A DNA stretch of 64,000 nt from Clostridiaceae bacterium (GCA_902362865.1 CABIYE010000001.1:186001-250000), one strand, 5' to 3'; shown: positions 1-8,714, numbered from the stretch's first letter. Notes: generated from the letters alone by a model not told the origin. A program made the numbers and translations.

Positions 1-1
1 G

Positions 2-217
2 ACGTTTGAAGACATTGACCCGAAAGAGATACAAGATGTAGAGAAACTGAATATTGATGTAAAAAAGAGCAAACCGGAGAAGATCCGGGAAATCCTGGAG
101 TCCGGAAAGAATCCTTATTTTCTGAAATATAAGGGGATCACCATAAAGATTGGGTTTGCTTCTACCAACCGTACCATAGAGGAAGCCATAGAAAGCCTTG
201 TGCAGATGAAATGGTAA
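2..217 (+). CDS. C-terminal part of a small mobile-element protein (DUF6870/TnpW-like)
   Basis: The window opens inside this reading frame; 71 residues are visible and it stops at TAA 215-217. The tail (NPYFLKYKGITIKIGFAST, then a short helix) resembles small accessory proteins encoded beside serine recombinases in clostridial transposons and integrative elements. This family match is from memory and is modest. The protein is probably cytoplasmic, with no membrane segment visible. About 150 bases separate it from the first recombinase, so it is likely part of the same element. The function is unknown and the N-terminus lies outside the window. Confidence 0.55.
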   Translation, partial: TFEDIDPKEIQDVEKLNIDVKKSKPEKIREILESGKNPYFLKYKGITIKIGFASTNRTIEEAIESLVQMKW

Positions 218-317
218 AGCCACGACAGGGATAGGGAAGAATGCGGATTGTTGGCAGATTACAGGGTGGACAAACCTTCTGGACTATGGTAGGATGATGG
301 CAAGGACCCAGTAGCCT

Positions 318-356
318 CTATCATTTAGGGAATCGGCTGACGAATCTAAATGATAG
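318..356 (+). promoter_or_regulatory. Perfect 11-bp inverted repeat before the first recombinase
   Basis: CTATCATTTAG at 318-328 and CTAAATGATAG at 346-356 are perfect reverse complements with a 17-base loop. The 3' arm runs into the AGGAG ribosome site at 355-359 that serves the ATG at 368. A folded mRNA could therefore hide part of the ribosome site and limit recombinase translation. It could also be a protein-binding site, for example for the recombinase itself. The repeat is seen directly; its role is inferred. Confidence 0.5.
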
Positions 357-367
357 GAGCGAATACA

Positions 368-2035
368 ATGAAAAATCAAATACTTAAAAAAATCTATCGT
401 GCGGTTGTTTACCTGCGCCTTTCTGATGAAGACGGTGATAACAGGGAAAGCGACAGCATATCAAACCAGAGGATACTGATTCATAGCTTCCTGAAGAGCC
501 ACCCTGAAATTCAGGTGGTAAAAGAATGTGTGGATGATGGATATACCGGCACAAACTTTAACCGCCCTGGTTTTCAGGAAATGCTGCGTATGCTGGAAGA
601 GGGGGAAGCAGACTGTATTATTGTCAAAGACCTTTCTCGCTATGGAAGGGACTTTTCCGGTGTTTTACAGTATGTGGAACGTATCCTGCCGAAAATGGGT
701 GTGCGCCTGATCCTTGTCAATGACAATTATGACAGCCTCACGCCAAATCGTGATTTCCTTACCCTGAGATTTAAAAGTTTAATCAATGACCTTTATCCTG
801 CGGATACTTCCAAAAGTGTGCGTTCCCATTTGTATGTCAAAATGACAGCCGGGCAGTGTGTAGCGCCTTTTGCTTTTTATGGTTATCTGAAATCCGAAGA
901 GGATAAACATAAGCTGGTTATGGATGAAGTGGCAGCTTCTGTTGTACGGGATATTTACCACATGAAAATGCAGGGCTACAGCCTGACAGATATATCCGAA
1001 GAATTGAACCGGCGTGGGATCTTGACACCTCTTCGGTATAAGCAGGTGTATTTAAAACAGAAATTAAAGACAGGGTTCCGCTTGACGGAAAAACCGGTCT
1101 GGATGCCAACTATGGTACGTCGTATCCTTCTTGATGAACGCTATACCGGAGTGCTGATACAGGGAAAAACAACAACGCCAAACCATAAAGTAAAGGTTGT
1201 GATCCACAAAGAGGAAGCTGAGTGGATACGGTACGAAAATGCCTTTGAGCCGGTTATCAACAGACACCAATATGAAGTGGTAGGTAACCTGATGAAAATG
1301 GATACCATGAGAGGTGCAAAGGGGCTAGCGCTTCTTTCAGGCCTGGTAAAATGTGGGGACTGTAAAGAAAGCATGGTACTGAAAAGCCCAGATAAAGTTC
1401 ACCACTATTATGTATGTTCGACTTCCCTTTATGAAAAGCAGTGCAGTTCCCATAGTATCAGTGAGAAAAAACTGGTAGGAGCTGTGACAGAGGCAATCCT
1501 GCATTATATTTCTGTTCTGATGGAGCTGAAAGAGATACTGGCGTATGTAAAAACTGCCTCAATCCCAAGACAGCGGCTTTTGGAAGAAGACAAAAAACTG
1601 GAGATGCTGGAAAAGGAGAGCCAGAGGATTTTAAACATTAAAGTAAAACTGTATGACAGTTTTGCAGAAGAAATCTTGGACCGGACAGAATTTGAAACCT
1701 TCAAAGCAAAGTATGACCAGTCTTTAGAGGAAATCCGGCAGGCAATGGAGTGCCAGCAAAAGGAAATCCGAAATTTGCAGGAAACCCTTGAAAAACAGCA
1801 GGAGTGGCTGGAATATTTTCTGGAATACCGAGACCGGACGGAAGTGGATCGCTTAATGCTGGTAAATCTGGTCAAACGGATTGAGGTATATGAGCAGAAG
1901 CGCATTATCATTCATTTTTGGTTTGAAGATGAATTTGAAAAGGTATTGGGACTACTGGAAACTGTAAACAGAGCAAAGCCGGACCGGAAAGTGGAAGCCT
2001 TCCTGAAAGGAAAGGGGGCGGAAGCAAGTGCCTAA
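368..2035 (+). CDS. Large serine recombinase 1 of 3
   Basis: A TnpX/phiC31-type large serine recombinase of about 555 residues, expected to cut and rejoin DNA during excision and integration of the element. The N-terminal resolvase domain has the nucleophile context YLRLSDED and the conserved KDLSRYGRD motif. A recombinase domain follows, then a zinc ribbon (CGDC ... C ... C at about residues 335-370) and a long coiled coil. The ATG at 368 is preferred to an in-frame ATG at 350 because AGGAG (355-359) lies 8 bases before it. The gene overlaps the second recombinase by 8 bases, so the trio is co-transcribed. All key motifs look intact. Confidence 0.93.
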   Translation: MKNQILKKIYRAVVYLRLSDEDGDNRESDSISNQRILIHSFLKSHPEIQVVKECVDDGYTGTNFNRPGFQEMLRMLEEGEADCIIVKDLSRYGRDFSGVLQYVERILPKMGVRLILVNDNYDSLTPNRDFLTLRFKSLINDLYPADTSKSVRSHLYVKMTAGQCVAPFAFYGYLKSEEDKHKLVMDEVAASVVRDIYHMKMQGYSLTDISEELNRRGILTPLRYKQVYLKQKLKTGFRLTEKPVWMPTMVRRILLDERYTGVLIQGKTTTPNHKVKVVIHKEEAEWIRYENAFEPVINRHQYEVVGNLMKMDTMRGAKGLALLSGLVKCGDCKESMVLKSPDKVHHYYVCSTSLYEKQCSSHSISEKKLVGAVTEAILHYISVLMELKEILAYVKTASIPRQRLLEEDKKLEMLEKESQRILNIKVKLYDSFAEEILDRTEFETFKAKYDQSLEEIRQAMECQQKEIRNLQETLEKQQEWLEYFLEYRDRTEVDRLMLVNLVKRIEVYEQKRIIIHFWFEDEFEKVLGLLETVNRAKPDRKVEAFLKGKGAEASA

Positions 2036-3719
2036 GATAAGCAAAAGAGGACAGAAAAGACAAAGCAGCAAGCCGGAAATGAAGTATCTGAGAACCTATA
2101 TTTATGTAAGGCTTTCCGAAAGGGACGGAGGGCATGGCAGAAGGGATTCCATTTATATCCAAAAACAGATCTGTGAAGACTACGCAAAGAAACACCCGGA
2201 AATGCTGGTGGTAAAAGTCTATGCGGATAATGGTGTGACAGGTACAACGTTCCAAAGGGACGCATTTGAAGAGTTGATGGAAGATGTGGCAAATAAAAAG
2301 GTTGACTGCATCATTGTAAAGGATTTTGCCCGTTTTGGAAGGGACGCCTTAGATGCTGTAGATTTGATTGATGTGATTTTCCCAACCTTAAATATCCGGT
2401 TTATTTCTGTTATGGACGAATATGACAGCGCAAACCCAGCTTGTGTAGAAAACAGGACCCCCAATATTTTGAAACACTTTATGAATGATTATTATGCCAG
2501 GGAAGTTTCAGAGAAACTGGTACAGGCACATCGGCTGTCCAGGGAACGGGGAGAGTTTTGGGGTTCCAGACCTCCTTATGGATACCAAAGAGCAGAGGAA
2601 AACAGTAAGAAGCTGGTGCCGGAACCAGAGGAATCAGAAATAATCCGGCAGATTTTTTACTGGTATGTGTTTGAAGAAATGTCAAGCTATGATATAGCAA
2701 GGGAACTGAATGGCAGAAAGGTATTAGGACCGGAAGACAGCTACCAGAAAAGGAAACAGGGAAAGGTGCCGGAAAAAAGGCGGTTATGGAGATCAGACGG
2801 TATCCGGAAGATTTTACAGAACCCCGTTTATATAGGTGCTGCTGTTTATGGGAAAACAAAACAGATGCTTGCGCAGAATATTCCCCTTCAGATGATACCA
2901 AAAGAGCAGTGGGAAGTGTGTGAAAATGCCTGGGAAGCAGTTGTTGAACGGGCGATTTATGAGGAAGCACAGAAAATTGCAAAGGAACGCTGGAAAGATA
3001 CGTTGGATAACTGGGCTGCAAACCCAAAAGAAAAACAGGGGGCAGATGGTCCTTTTAAGGGAAGGATTTTCTGTGGACATTGCGGAAAACGCCTTGGAAG
3101 AAGCAGGAGCGGAGGCAATAAGAAACACAAATATATGGTTTATAAATGTCCTTCCTTTTCCCTTACAGATCATACGGAATGTTTCCGGACGGTGAATGAA
3201 ATCTACATCAATCAGGCAGTCAAGGCAGCACTCCGTTACCAGATCCGGCTTGCTGTAGAAAGTAAGAAAACCTATGGTGCAGAGTTTTATCAAAAGCTGG
3301 AGCAGGAGGTGGCAGAAAAAGTAAAAAGTGCCAGACAGAAGTATGAGAAATATGGAAGAAAACTGGAAACCTTGTTTGAGCATTATGCTACCGGGCTGTT
3401 GGACTGCAAGGAATATCAGGAGATTAAATCAACCTATCAGGAAGAACAGCAAGCAGCCAGGCAGAATATGAAGCAGATACAGCTTCGTGGACAGCACCTG
3501 TTAGATCAAGTGAAGGCAAGAATGGACTGGACAGAGGAACTTCTAAAGTACCAAAGATTCCAGAAGATAGAGAAAGGGATTGCGGACCGTTTTATTGAAA
3601 AGATTACGGTATATTCCAAAGACTATGTGGAAATCGTGTTCTGGTTTGGGGATTTATTTGAAAAAGAGCTGGAAAAAGAACTGGCCAATATGGAAGGAGG
3701 CCTTCCGTATGCAGTGTGA
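2028..3719 (+). CDS. Large serine recombinase 2 of 3
   Basis: The second large serine recombinase, 563 residues with a GTG start inside the end of recombinase 1, preceded by the purine-rich AAAGGGGGCGGAAG. It has the catalytic context YVRLSERDG, the motif KDFARFGRD (a variant of the usual KDLSRxGRD), a zinc ribbon starting FCGHCGKRL, and a C-terminal coiled coil. It may act with its two neighbours as a multi-subunit integrase or excisionase, as CcrA and CcrB act together in staphylococcal cassettes; that partnership is inferred. It overlaps recombinase 3 by 11 bases. Confidence 0.93.
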   Translation: MPKISKRGQKRQSSKPEMKYLRTYIYVRLSERDGGHGRRDSIYIQKQICEDYAKKHPEMLVVKVYADNGVTGTTFQRDAFEELMEDVANKKVDCIIVKDFARFGRDALDAVDLIDVIFPTLNIRFISVMDEYDSANPACVENRTPNILKHFMNDYYAREVSEKLVQAHRLSRERGEFWGSRPPYGYQRAEENSKKLVPEPEESEIIRQIFYWYVFEEMSSYDIARELNGRKVLGPEDSYQKRKQGKVPEKRRLWRSDGIRKILQNPVYIGAAVYGKTKQMLAQNIPLQMIPKEQWEVCENAWEAVVERAIYEEAQKIAKERWKDTLDNWAANPKEKQGADGPFKGRIFCGHCGKRLGRSRSGGNKKHKYMVYKCPSFSLTDHTECFRTVNEIYINQAVKAALRYQIRLAVESKKTYGAEFYQKLEQEVAEKVKSARQKYEKYGRKLETLFEHYATGLLDCKEYQEIKSTYQEEQQAARQNMKQIQLRGQHLLDQVKARMDWTEELLKYQRFQKIEKGIADRFIEKITVYSKDYVEIVFWFGDLFEKELEKELANMEGGLPYAV

Positions 3720-5283
3720 TTTTATTTTTGCTTATCTGCGTCTTTCCAGAGATGATAAAGAAAAAATGGAGGAAAGCAACAGCATTAAAAATCAAAGGCT
3801 CTTGATCCAGCATTTTGTAGAAAACCAGCCGGAGTTTGCAGGGGCAAAGCTTTTCTTCTTCGTAGATGACGGTTACAGCGGTACAACGTTTGACCGCCCG
3901 GAATTTAAGCGCATGATGGGGCTGATTACCAGGAGAAAACGGATCTGTATCATTGTCAAAGACTTGAGCCGCCTGGGAAGGGATACCATAGAAACACAAA
4001 ACTATATCGAAAAAATATTTCCGTTCCTTGGGGTTCGCTTCATTTCAATCAATGATTTTTATGACAGCAGCCAGAAACCTTCCGAAAGAAAGGATACGGA
4101 GATTAAATTTAAGAACCTGATCAATGGGATTTATCCCCAGATTTGTTCCGACAATATCAAAAAAGTTATGAGGAAACAGGCTGAAATGGGACAATATCAT
4201 GGTTCAATCCCAACATACGGATATTGCTTCCATGACGGTGTTCATACAAAACTTCATCTGGATACGGAGGCAGCTTCCGTTGTAAGGGGGATTTTCGACC
4301 AAAGGTTGGAAGGAAAGACCTATGCAGACATTGCCAGGGACCTGAATAAAAAAGAAGTTGAAACACCTACCGTATATCTTCAAAGGAAAGGCTGGGCGCC
4401 AGAAGCAAAGAAATCTGTGAAATTCTGGGACGGAAATTTAGTAAAGCTGATTTTGTTTAATCCGGTTTATGCAGGACTGACGGTAAGAGGGAAAACAGAA
4501 ACCAGGGTTCCGTCAAAAAGAGAGTACCGATATATTTCAAGAGAGGATTGGATTTGCGTAAAAGGAGGACACGAAGCGATTGTGACGGAGCAGGAGCTTC
4601 AGAAGATCCAGGACATGGTACAGAAGGACAGAAAATATCATGGGTCTACACCGTCTTCTGAGAATATTTTTGCAGGCTTGATCCGCTGCGGGCATTGTGG
4701 TCGGAAAATGCGGATACGGACAGAATACAAAGAAAAGCCGATTTATTGTAAAAGTGTTACGACAGCCCCCAATGCTTCCTGTTATCCAAAGAAATATAAG
4801 CAGAAAGAGTTGGAAGAACTGGTGCTAATTATGATAAGACAGCAGGCAGCCCTTGCAGAGGATACCATAAAGCAGTTAAAGAAAGCCAATCAGACTTTGA
4901 ATATTCCGAAACTCCGATATCGGAAAAAGCAATATGAAAAGAAGTTGGCGCTTTGTAAACAGGAGAAAATGGAATTGTATGAACAATATGCAGAAGAACA
5001 GATTTCCCTGAAGGATTACTTGGCACGAAAACAAACCTGTATGGAGAAGACAGCAGTTTATCAGCAAAAGATACAGGAGATAGAAGCAAAAATTTTAAAA
5101 GGGGAGGAGGAAAAACAAAAGGAGAAATCAGAGGGACTGCAACTTTTTGTAAAATATAAGGGATTGGAAGAGCTATCTTATGAAGTTCTGCATGAGCTGA
5201 TTGAAGTCATAAATTTTTATGATCCGGAACATATTGAAATTGTATGGAAATACAGGGACGAATTTCTGGAAGCAGTAGGATAA
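3709..5283 (+). CDS. Large serine recombinase 3 of 3
   Basis: The third large serine recombinase, about 524 residues. The frame is open from 3580, but the ATG at 3709 has GGAAGGAGG 8 bases before it and gives the family N-terminus FAYLRLSRDD. Visible parts are the serine nucleophile in YLRLSRDD, KDLSRLGRD, the recombinase domain, a zinc ribbon starting CGHCGRKM, and a long charged coiled coil. It is the last gene of the recombinase operon and is followed by a strong hairpin terminator at 5342. Domain layout is complete, so activity is likely. Confidence 0.93.
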   Translation: MQCDFIFAYLRLSRDDKEKMEESNSIKNQRLLIQHFVENQPEFAGAKLFFFVDDGYSGTTFDRPEFKRMMGLITRRKRICIIVKDLSRLGRDTIETQNYIEKIFPFLGVRFISINDFYDSSQKPSERKDTEIKFKNLINGIYPQICSDNIKKVMRKQAEMGQYHGSIPTYGYCFHDGVHTKLHLDTEAASVVRGIFDQRLEGKTYADIARDLNKKEVETPTVYLQRKGWAPEAKKSVKFWDGNLVKLILFNPVYAGLTVRGKTETRVPSKREYRYISREDWICVKGGHEAIVTEQELQKIQDMVQKDRKYHGSTPSSENIFAGLIRCGHCGRKMRIRTEYKEKPIYCKSVTTAPNASCYPKKYKQKELEELVLIMIRQQAALAEDTIKQLKKANQTLNIPKLRYRKKQYEKKLALCKQEKMELYEQYAEEQISLKDYLARKQTCMEKTAVYQQKIQEIEAKILKGEEEKQKEKSEGLQLFVKYKGLEELSYEVLHELIEVINFYDPEHIEIVWKYRDEFLEAVG

Positions 5284-5341
5284 GAAAGAACCGGGAGAGC
5301 TTATTGTCCTGGATTCTGGTAGAGAAAAAGATTTCATAAAA

Positions 5342-5376
5342 GAGGAGGAAAACGCTGCGGTGTCTTCCTCTTCTTT
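5342..5376 (+). terminator. Terminator after the recombinase operon (copy A)
   Basis: GAGGAGGAA at 5342-5350 pairs with TTCCTCTTC at 5364-5372 (one G-T pair) and is followed by TTTG. The same hairpin, including the loop AACGCTGCGGTGTC, recurs at 7598 because the segment is duplicated. Confidence 0.7.
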
Positions 5377-5417
5377 GTATTAGGAGAAAATTAGGCAAAG
5401 AAGATGGGGGAGGAGCC

Positions 5418-5888
5418 ATGTATCTTGAAACATATTCTATGGAGGAACTGATGGAACTGATAGAAGAGAAAGGGTATTGCTCTGTGGAGGCAGTAGAAAT
5501 CCTGAAAGAAATGGAACAGGCAAAAAAAGAGTATGATTTTTTACTCCGGGATTGTGAGGAAAAAGCATGGAAAACAGACCAGGTGGTAGTTGATTATTAC
5601 CGGCATCTCTTAGAAGAATTGCGGAAAGCGTTGCCCTATGATGCTATGGGAGGGCAGAACACGATTCCGATTTTGGTGTTACAGGAGTTCCGTAAACCGG
5701 ACATTGTAGAAAAGATCAGGGATTTTATTGGCTGTCAGGCTGGATTTTCTGATCATGATCTGTTACAGGAAATACAGAAATTTATGACCGTACATCTGGA
5801 CCCGCAGGGAATTATTCTCTATATGGATGTACTGGGGAATCAGCCGGTGGCAAGGAATGCTTACAAACAGGGAGGACAAATGTGGTAA
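5418..5888 (+). CDS. Element protein of unknown function (intact copy)
   Basis: A 156-residue acidic, mostly helical soluble protein that I do not recognise. The start has GGGGGAGGAG 7 or so bases upstream. The N-terminal half (METYSMEEL... region with MEQAKKEYDFLLRD) looks coiled-coil; the second half, containing YDAMGGQNTIPILVLQEF, is also present in a damaged copy at 7675-7956. In the undisturbed arrangement it would be directly followed by the gene now at 7968, whose first codons (GTGGTAAAAGAAAGAG) are duplicated here right after it. It is probably an element maintenance or conjugation accessory protein, but no function can be assigned. Confidence 0.7.
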   Translation: MYLETYSMEELMELIEEKGYCSVEAVEILKEMEQAKKEYDFLLRDCEEKAWKTDQVVVDYYRHLLEELRKALPYDAMGGQNTIPILVLQEFRKPDIVEKIRDFIGCQAGFSDHDLLQEIQKFMTVHLDPQGIILYMDVLGNQPVARNAYKQGGQMW

Positions 5889-5909
5889 AAGAAAGAGTAT
5901 TAGCGGTTT

Positions 5910-5938
5910 TTGACATCATTATGAAAATAAGATATAGG
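5910..5938 (+). promoter_or_regulatory. Possible promoter of the AbiH cargo at the repeat junction
   Basis: TTGACA at 5910-5915 and TATAGG at 5933-5938 are separated by 17 bases, and lie immediately after the point where the duplicated segment ends. This could drive the two-gene cargo at 6068-7565. The -10 element is only a partial match. Confidence 0.35.
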
Positions 5939-6067
5939 AAGATTATTGAAAAAGTGGTACAATAAAATATAAAGAAAAATAAGCATTAAAAGTAATATAA
6001 AAACCAAAGAAAATATGATAGGTTAATAATTTAACTTAGAAATAGAATACGAATGGAGATGTTTAAA

Positions 6068-6646
6068 ATGGGTACATTGATACGTGAAAATAAAAGGAAA
6101 ATAGCACTTAGTCTTAATATGGGTTTGTTGTTAATGGGATGTTTAATGTTAACGATTGGTGCATATCCAGCCTTATATAGTGGTGGAGCAAATGAAACAC
6201 GTTTATCAATAGGAGCCACATGTATTGCATTTTGGTTTATTAGTTTTCCTGCTTTATCGAGAGAAACTAAAGAGAAAAAGATAGTTACAGTAAGCATCCA
6301 TGCCATTACTGCATTTTCTGTTTTAATTATATTTTCTTGGGAGATACATTATATTCTTGTTAATTGGAAAAAGGGGTCTCACTTGGGAGATATAGGATTT
6401 TGCATAGGGGGCATAATCGTGTGTTCCTATTTGTGTTATATACTTATCTCGTTCATTAAAACATTTTATTTTTTAATACAGAAGGTAAGGAGATTACTGT
6501 TTCCTAATAGTACAAATCAAAATGTTTCCAGAATTGTACATCTGCTAGAAATGGCTTCTTCGTTAATAGTATCTTTAACAGCTTTTATCGGAAGTCTAAC
6601 AGCTGCTTGTGTAGCAGTGCAAACATTTTTGGAACATATTTACTAG
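6068..6646 (+). CDS. Four-helix membrane protein, probable partner of AbiH
   Basis: A protein of about 192 residues with roughly four or five membrane segments (two near the N-terminus, one or two in the middle, one at the C-terminus) and no recognised family. An ATG at 6053 is also in frame, but GGAGA at 6055-6059 fits the ATG at 6068 with 8-base spacing. It ends 13 bases before the AbiH-type gene, and its stop codon overlaps that gene's ribosome site, so the two are translationally linked. Both genes are clearly more AT-rich than the rest of the element, which points to a different origin. It may be a membrane effector or anchor for AbiH; this is inference from position. Confidence 0.6.
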   Translation: MGTLIRENKRKIALSLNMGLLLMGCLMLTIGAYPALYSGGANETRLSIGATCIAFWFISFPALSRETKEKKIVTVSIHAITAFSVLIIFSWEIHYILVNWKKGSHLGDIGFCIGGIIVCSYLCYILISFIKTFYFLIQKVRRLLFPNSTNQNVSRIVHLLEMASSLIVSLTAFIGSLTAACVAVQTFLEHIY

Positions 6647-6659
6647 GAGAGAAAAGAAA

Positions 6660-7565
6660 TTGGACAGATTGGTTATTATAGGAAATGGTTTTGATCGGGC
6701 ACACAATTTGCCCACTTCGTATTATGATTTTAAGGAGTATTTGAGAATATATGCTCGTGAATTTTATGAAGCTATATGTAAATATATACCAGAAGAAGAA
6801 TTGTGGTTTCAATTTGAAATGGCTTTAGGCGAATTAGATAAATATCAAGTGCAAGAAGAAAATGCTTCATATTATCTTGATTATGGTGATGAAAATTGGA
6901 AAGACAGTGCTAATCATGACTTTCAATTTATGGTTGAGCAGGATTTGGCATTTGCATCTTATATTCCATATTATTTTAAGAAATGGATTGAGCAAATAGA
7001 TACAAACGTTTTACCTTTGGTATCAAAGCGTATAATAAATAATACGTGTAAGATTCTAAATTTTAATTATACGGATACATTAGAAAGAGCATATAAAGTA
7101 CCTGCTGAGAATATTTTATACATTCATGGAAAAGCCCTGAGCAGTAAGAAACTTGTAGTGGGACATCATGATATTTCTACTTTTCAGTACGGAGCTGTTT
7201 CTCCATTTAATGCAGCGGAAGAACATGGAATATATATACAAGATGATGATGAAGATTTTAGAATAACTGAAACAAAAGAAATCATTAAAGCCTATTTTCA
7301 AAAGACATATAAAGATACGTTTGGTATTATACAAATGAATCAAAATTTTTTTGACTCTCTTATAAATATAAATGAAATATTTATATTAGGTCATTCGTTA
7401 TCTTCTGTAGATATGGATTATTTTGTTGAGATTAGAAAGAGAGTATTACATTCGTGTAAATGGTATATTTCATATTTCTCAGAAAGTGATTTAGATAATA
7501 TGGAATATTTTGCAAAAAGGTTAGATATTAAAAATTTTCAGCCGGTAATGCTAAGTAATTTATAA
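6660..7565 (+). CDS. abiH: AbiH-family abortive phage infection protein
   Basis: A 301-residue protein with the AbiH N-terminal signature LVIIGNGFDRAHNLPTSYYDF. The central NFNYTDTLE motif and the late LGHSLSSVD motif are also typical of the family (bacteriophage abortive infection AbiH, first known from lactococcal plasmids). The start is TTG at 6660, 8 bases after AGGAGAG. It is cytoplasmic with no membrane segment. It sits in an AT-rich island with the membrane protein before it and is bounded by duplicated flanks, the usual look of defence cargo in an integrative element. How AbiH blocks phage is not established, and activity here is inferred from family only. Confidence 0.85.
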   Translation: MDRLVIIGNGFDRAHNLPTSYYDFKEYLRIYAREFYEAICKYIPEEELWFQFEMALGELDKYQVQEENASYYLDYGDENWKDSANHDFQFMVEQDLAFASYIPYYFKKWIEQIDTNVLPLVSKRIINNTCKILNFNYTDTLERAYKVPAENILYIHGKALSSKKLVVGHHDISTFQYGAVSPFNAAEEHGIYIQDDDEDFRITETKEIIKAYFQKTYKDTFGIIQMNQNFFDSLININEIFILGHSLSSVDMDYFVEIRKRVLHSCKWYISYFSESDLDNMEYFAKRLDIKNFQPVMLSNL

Positions 7566-7590
7566 TACGATTATACAGTCAGAAAAGACT

Positions 7591-7637
7591 AATAAAAGAA
7601 GAGGAAAACGCTGCGGTGTCTTCCTCTTCTTTTATTT
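7591..7637 (+). terminator. Terminator after abiH (copy B), likely bidirectional
   Basis: AATAAAAGAAGAGGAA at 7591-7606 and TTCCTCTTCTTTTATT at 7621-7636 form a perfect 16-bp stem around the same loop as the hairpin at 5342. A T-rich tail follows in both directions. Confidence 0.8.
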
Positions 7638-7994
7638 AGAAGAAAATTTAGAAAAGAAAGAAGGGGAGAAGAGCCATGTATCTTGAAATATATTTTATGG
7701 AAAGACTGTGAAAAAGCTACCATATAATGCTATGGGAGGTCAGCACACGATTCCGATTCTGGTGTTACAAGAGTTCCGTAAACGGGATATTGTAGAAAAA
7801 ATCAGGAATTTTATTGGCTACCAGGCTGGGTTTTCTGATCGTGATCTGTTACAGGAAATACAGAAATTTATTACCGTACATCTGGACTCGCAGGGAATTA
7901 TCCTCTATATGGACGTACTGGGGAATTTGCCGCGTGCAAGAAATAGTTACAAGTAAGGAGGACAAATGTGGTAAAAGAAAGAGTATTAGCAGTT
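7598..7994 (+). repeat. Duplicated segment, copy B
   Basis: This is the second copy of the segment at 5342-5908. It keeps the terminator, the start-codon region ATGTATCTTGAA, the second half of the small gene, and the join to the gene at 7968. Compared with copy A, about 175 bases from the first half of the small gene are missing and a TGA appears after 11 codons. Since copy A has lost the downstream gene and copy B the upstream one, each copy is damaged in a different place. Confidence 0.8.
7675..7956 (+). pseudogene. Deleted copy of the 156-residue element gene
   Basis: It starts like the intact copy (MYLEIYFMERL) but stops at TGA after 11 codons because roughly 175 bases are deleted. A downstream frame from GTG 7708 would still encode 82 residues matching the intact protein from LPYNAMGGQ to the C-terminus, with several substitutions (for example K to R and H to R changes). 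No good ribosome site precedes GTG 7708. It is best read as a relic. Confidence 0.75.
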
Positions 7995-8714
7995 CCAGAT
8001 ACAAGCTTTTTTATTGCGGAGTTGCCGGAAGCAACCAGAAATATCATACGGAAAGATTTAGAGGAACATGCAAGGGAACATCATTACCGGCTGGAATGGG
8101 ACCGGGAAAGTAAGGATTATGTGGCAATGAGCCGGAGATTTTGCGATATGGAAAACATTTATACGGATACATATCTGCATTTCTGCGAGACAGGCGAAGA
8201 TATAGAACCCTATGAAAAAAGCCTGAAGCGGACTATTTCTATCAGGTTGTATCAAGATGAGGTAGAAGAGCTCTGTAGGAAGTCTGGAAAAGTTGGGCTA
8301 TCAATCGGTGAACTATTTGAAAACTTTGTTGCAGATTTGATTTGTGGTACACATACCAATGGTTCTGATGAACGCATGTATATTGAGCAATGGTTTGACC
8401 GATGCTATTTCAGTATTATGCCAGAGGAAACATTTTTATCTTATCTGCTTGAAATGCAGGAGATAGACAGTGTTTTGGAATGTTGGGAAATCTTGCAGGA
8501 GTTGAAGGAGCTGGAAGAGCCGGATTGTTATGATAAAGAGGAACTGGAGATACAGCAGAACACTTTGGAAGAATATTTTCAGGAATATAGAACCTATACA
8601 AGAGAACCGACAGAAGACCAGTTGGAAGCTGCTATGGAAAAGGTGCTGGAATGGAATAAAGAAAGAGAGCATTTGTTGGAGGGAAATGTTCCAGAGAAGT
8701 CTTTGGGACGGTAG
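7968..8714 (+). CDS. Integrative-element protein of unknown function
   Basis: A 248-residue soluble acidic protein starting at GTG 7968, with AAGGAGG 9 bases upstream. The middle stretch SIRLYQDEVEELCRKSG followed by GELFENFVADLI could be a ribbon-helix-helix-like or helical DNA-binding module. The CGTHTNGSDERMYIEQWFDRC block is, as I recall, common to hypothetical proteins of Firmicute conjugative elements. The C-terminal 90 residues are glutamate-rich helices. The first codons are duplicated at 5882 after copy A of the repeat. No enzymatic motif is seen and no function is assigned. Confidence 0.7.
   Translation: MVKERVLAVPDTSFFIAELPEATRNIIRKDLEEHAREHHYRLEWDRESKDYVAMSRRFCDMENIYTDTYLHFCETGEDIEPYEKSLKRTISIRLYQDEVEELCRKSGKVGLSIGELFENFVADLICGTHTNGSDERMYIEQWFDRCYFSIMPEETFLSYLLEMQEIDSVLECWEILQELKELEEPDCYDKEELEIQQNTLEEYFQEYRTYTREPTEDQLEAAMEKVLEWNKEREHLLEGNVPEKSLGR

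Larger units (their letters stand above)
5342..5908 (+). repeat. Duplicated segment, copy A
   Basis: This stretch (terminator, the 156-residue gene, and the first codons of the next gene) is repeated at 7598-7994. Identity is high at the terminator loop, at the start codon region, and in the second half of the gene. Similarity stops abruptly after GTATTAGCGGTT, where copy A runs into the AT-rich defence cargo and copy B continues into a full gene at 7968. Copy A carries the intact first gene but only the first few codons of the second. The arrangement suggests the cargo was brought in between two related element copies. Confidence 0.8.
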
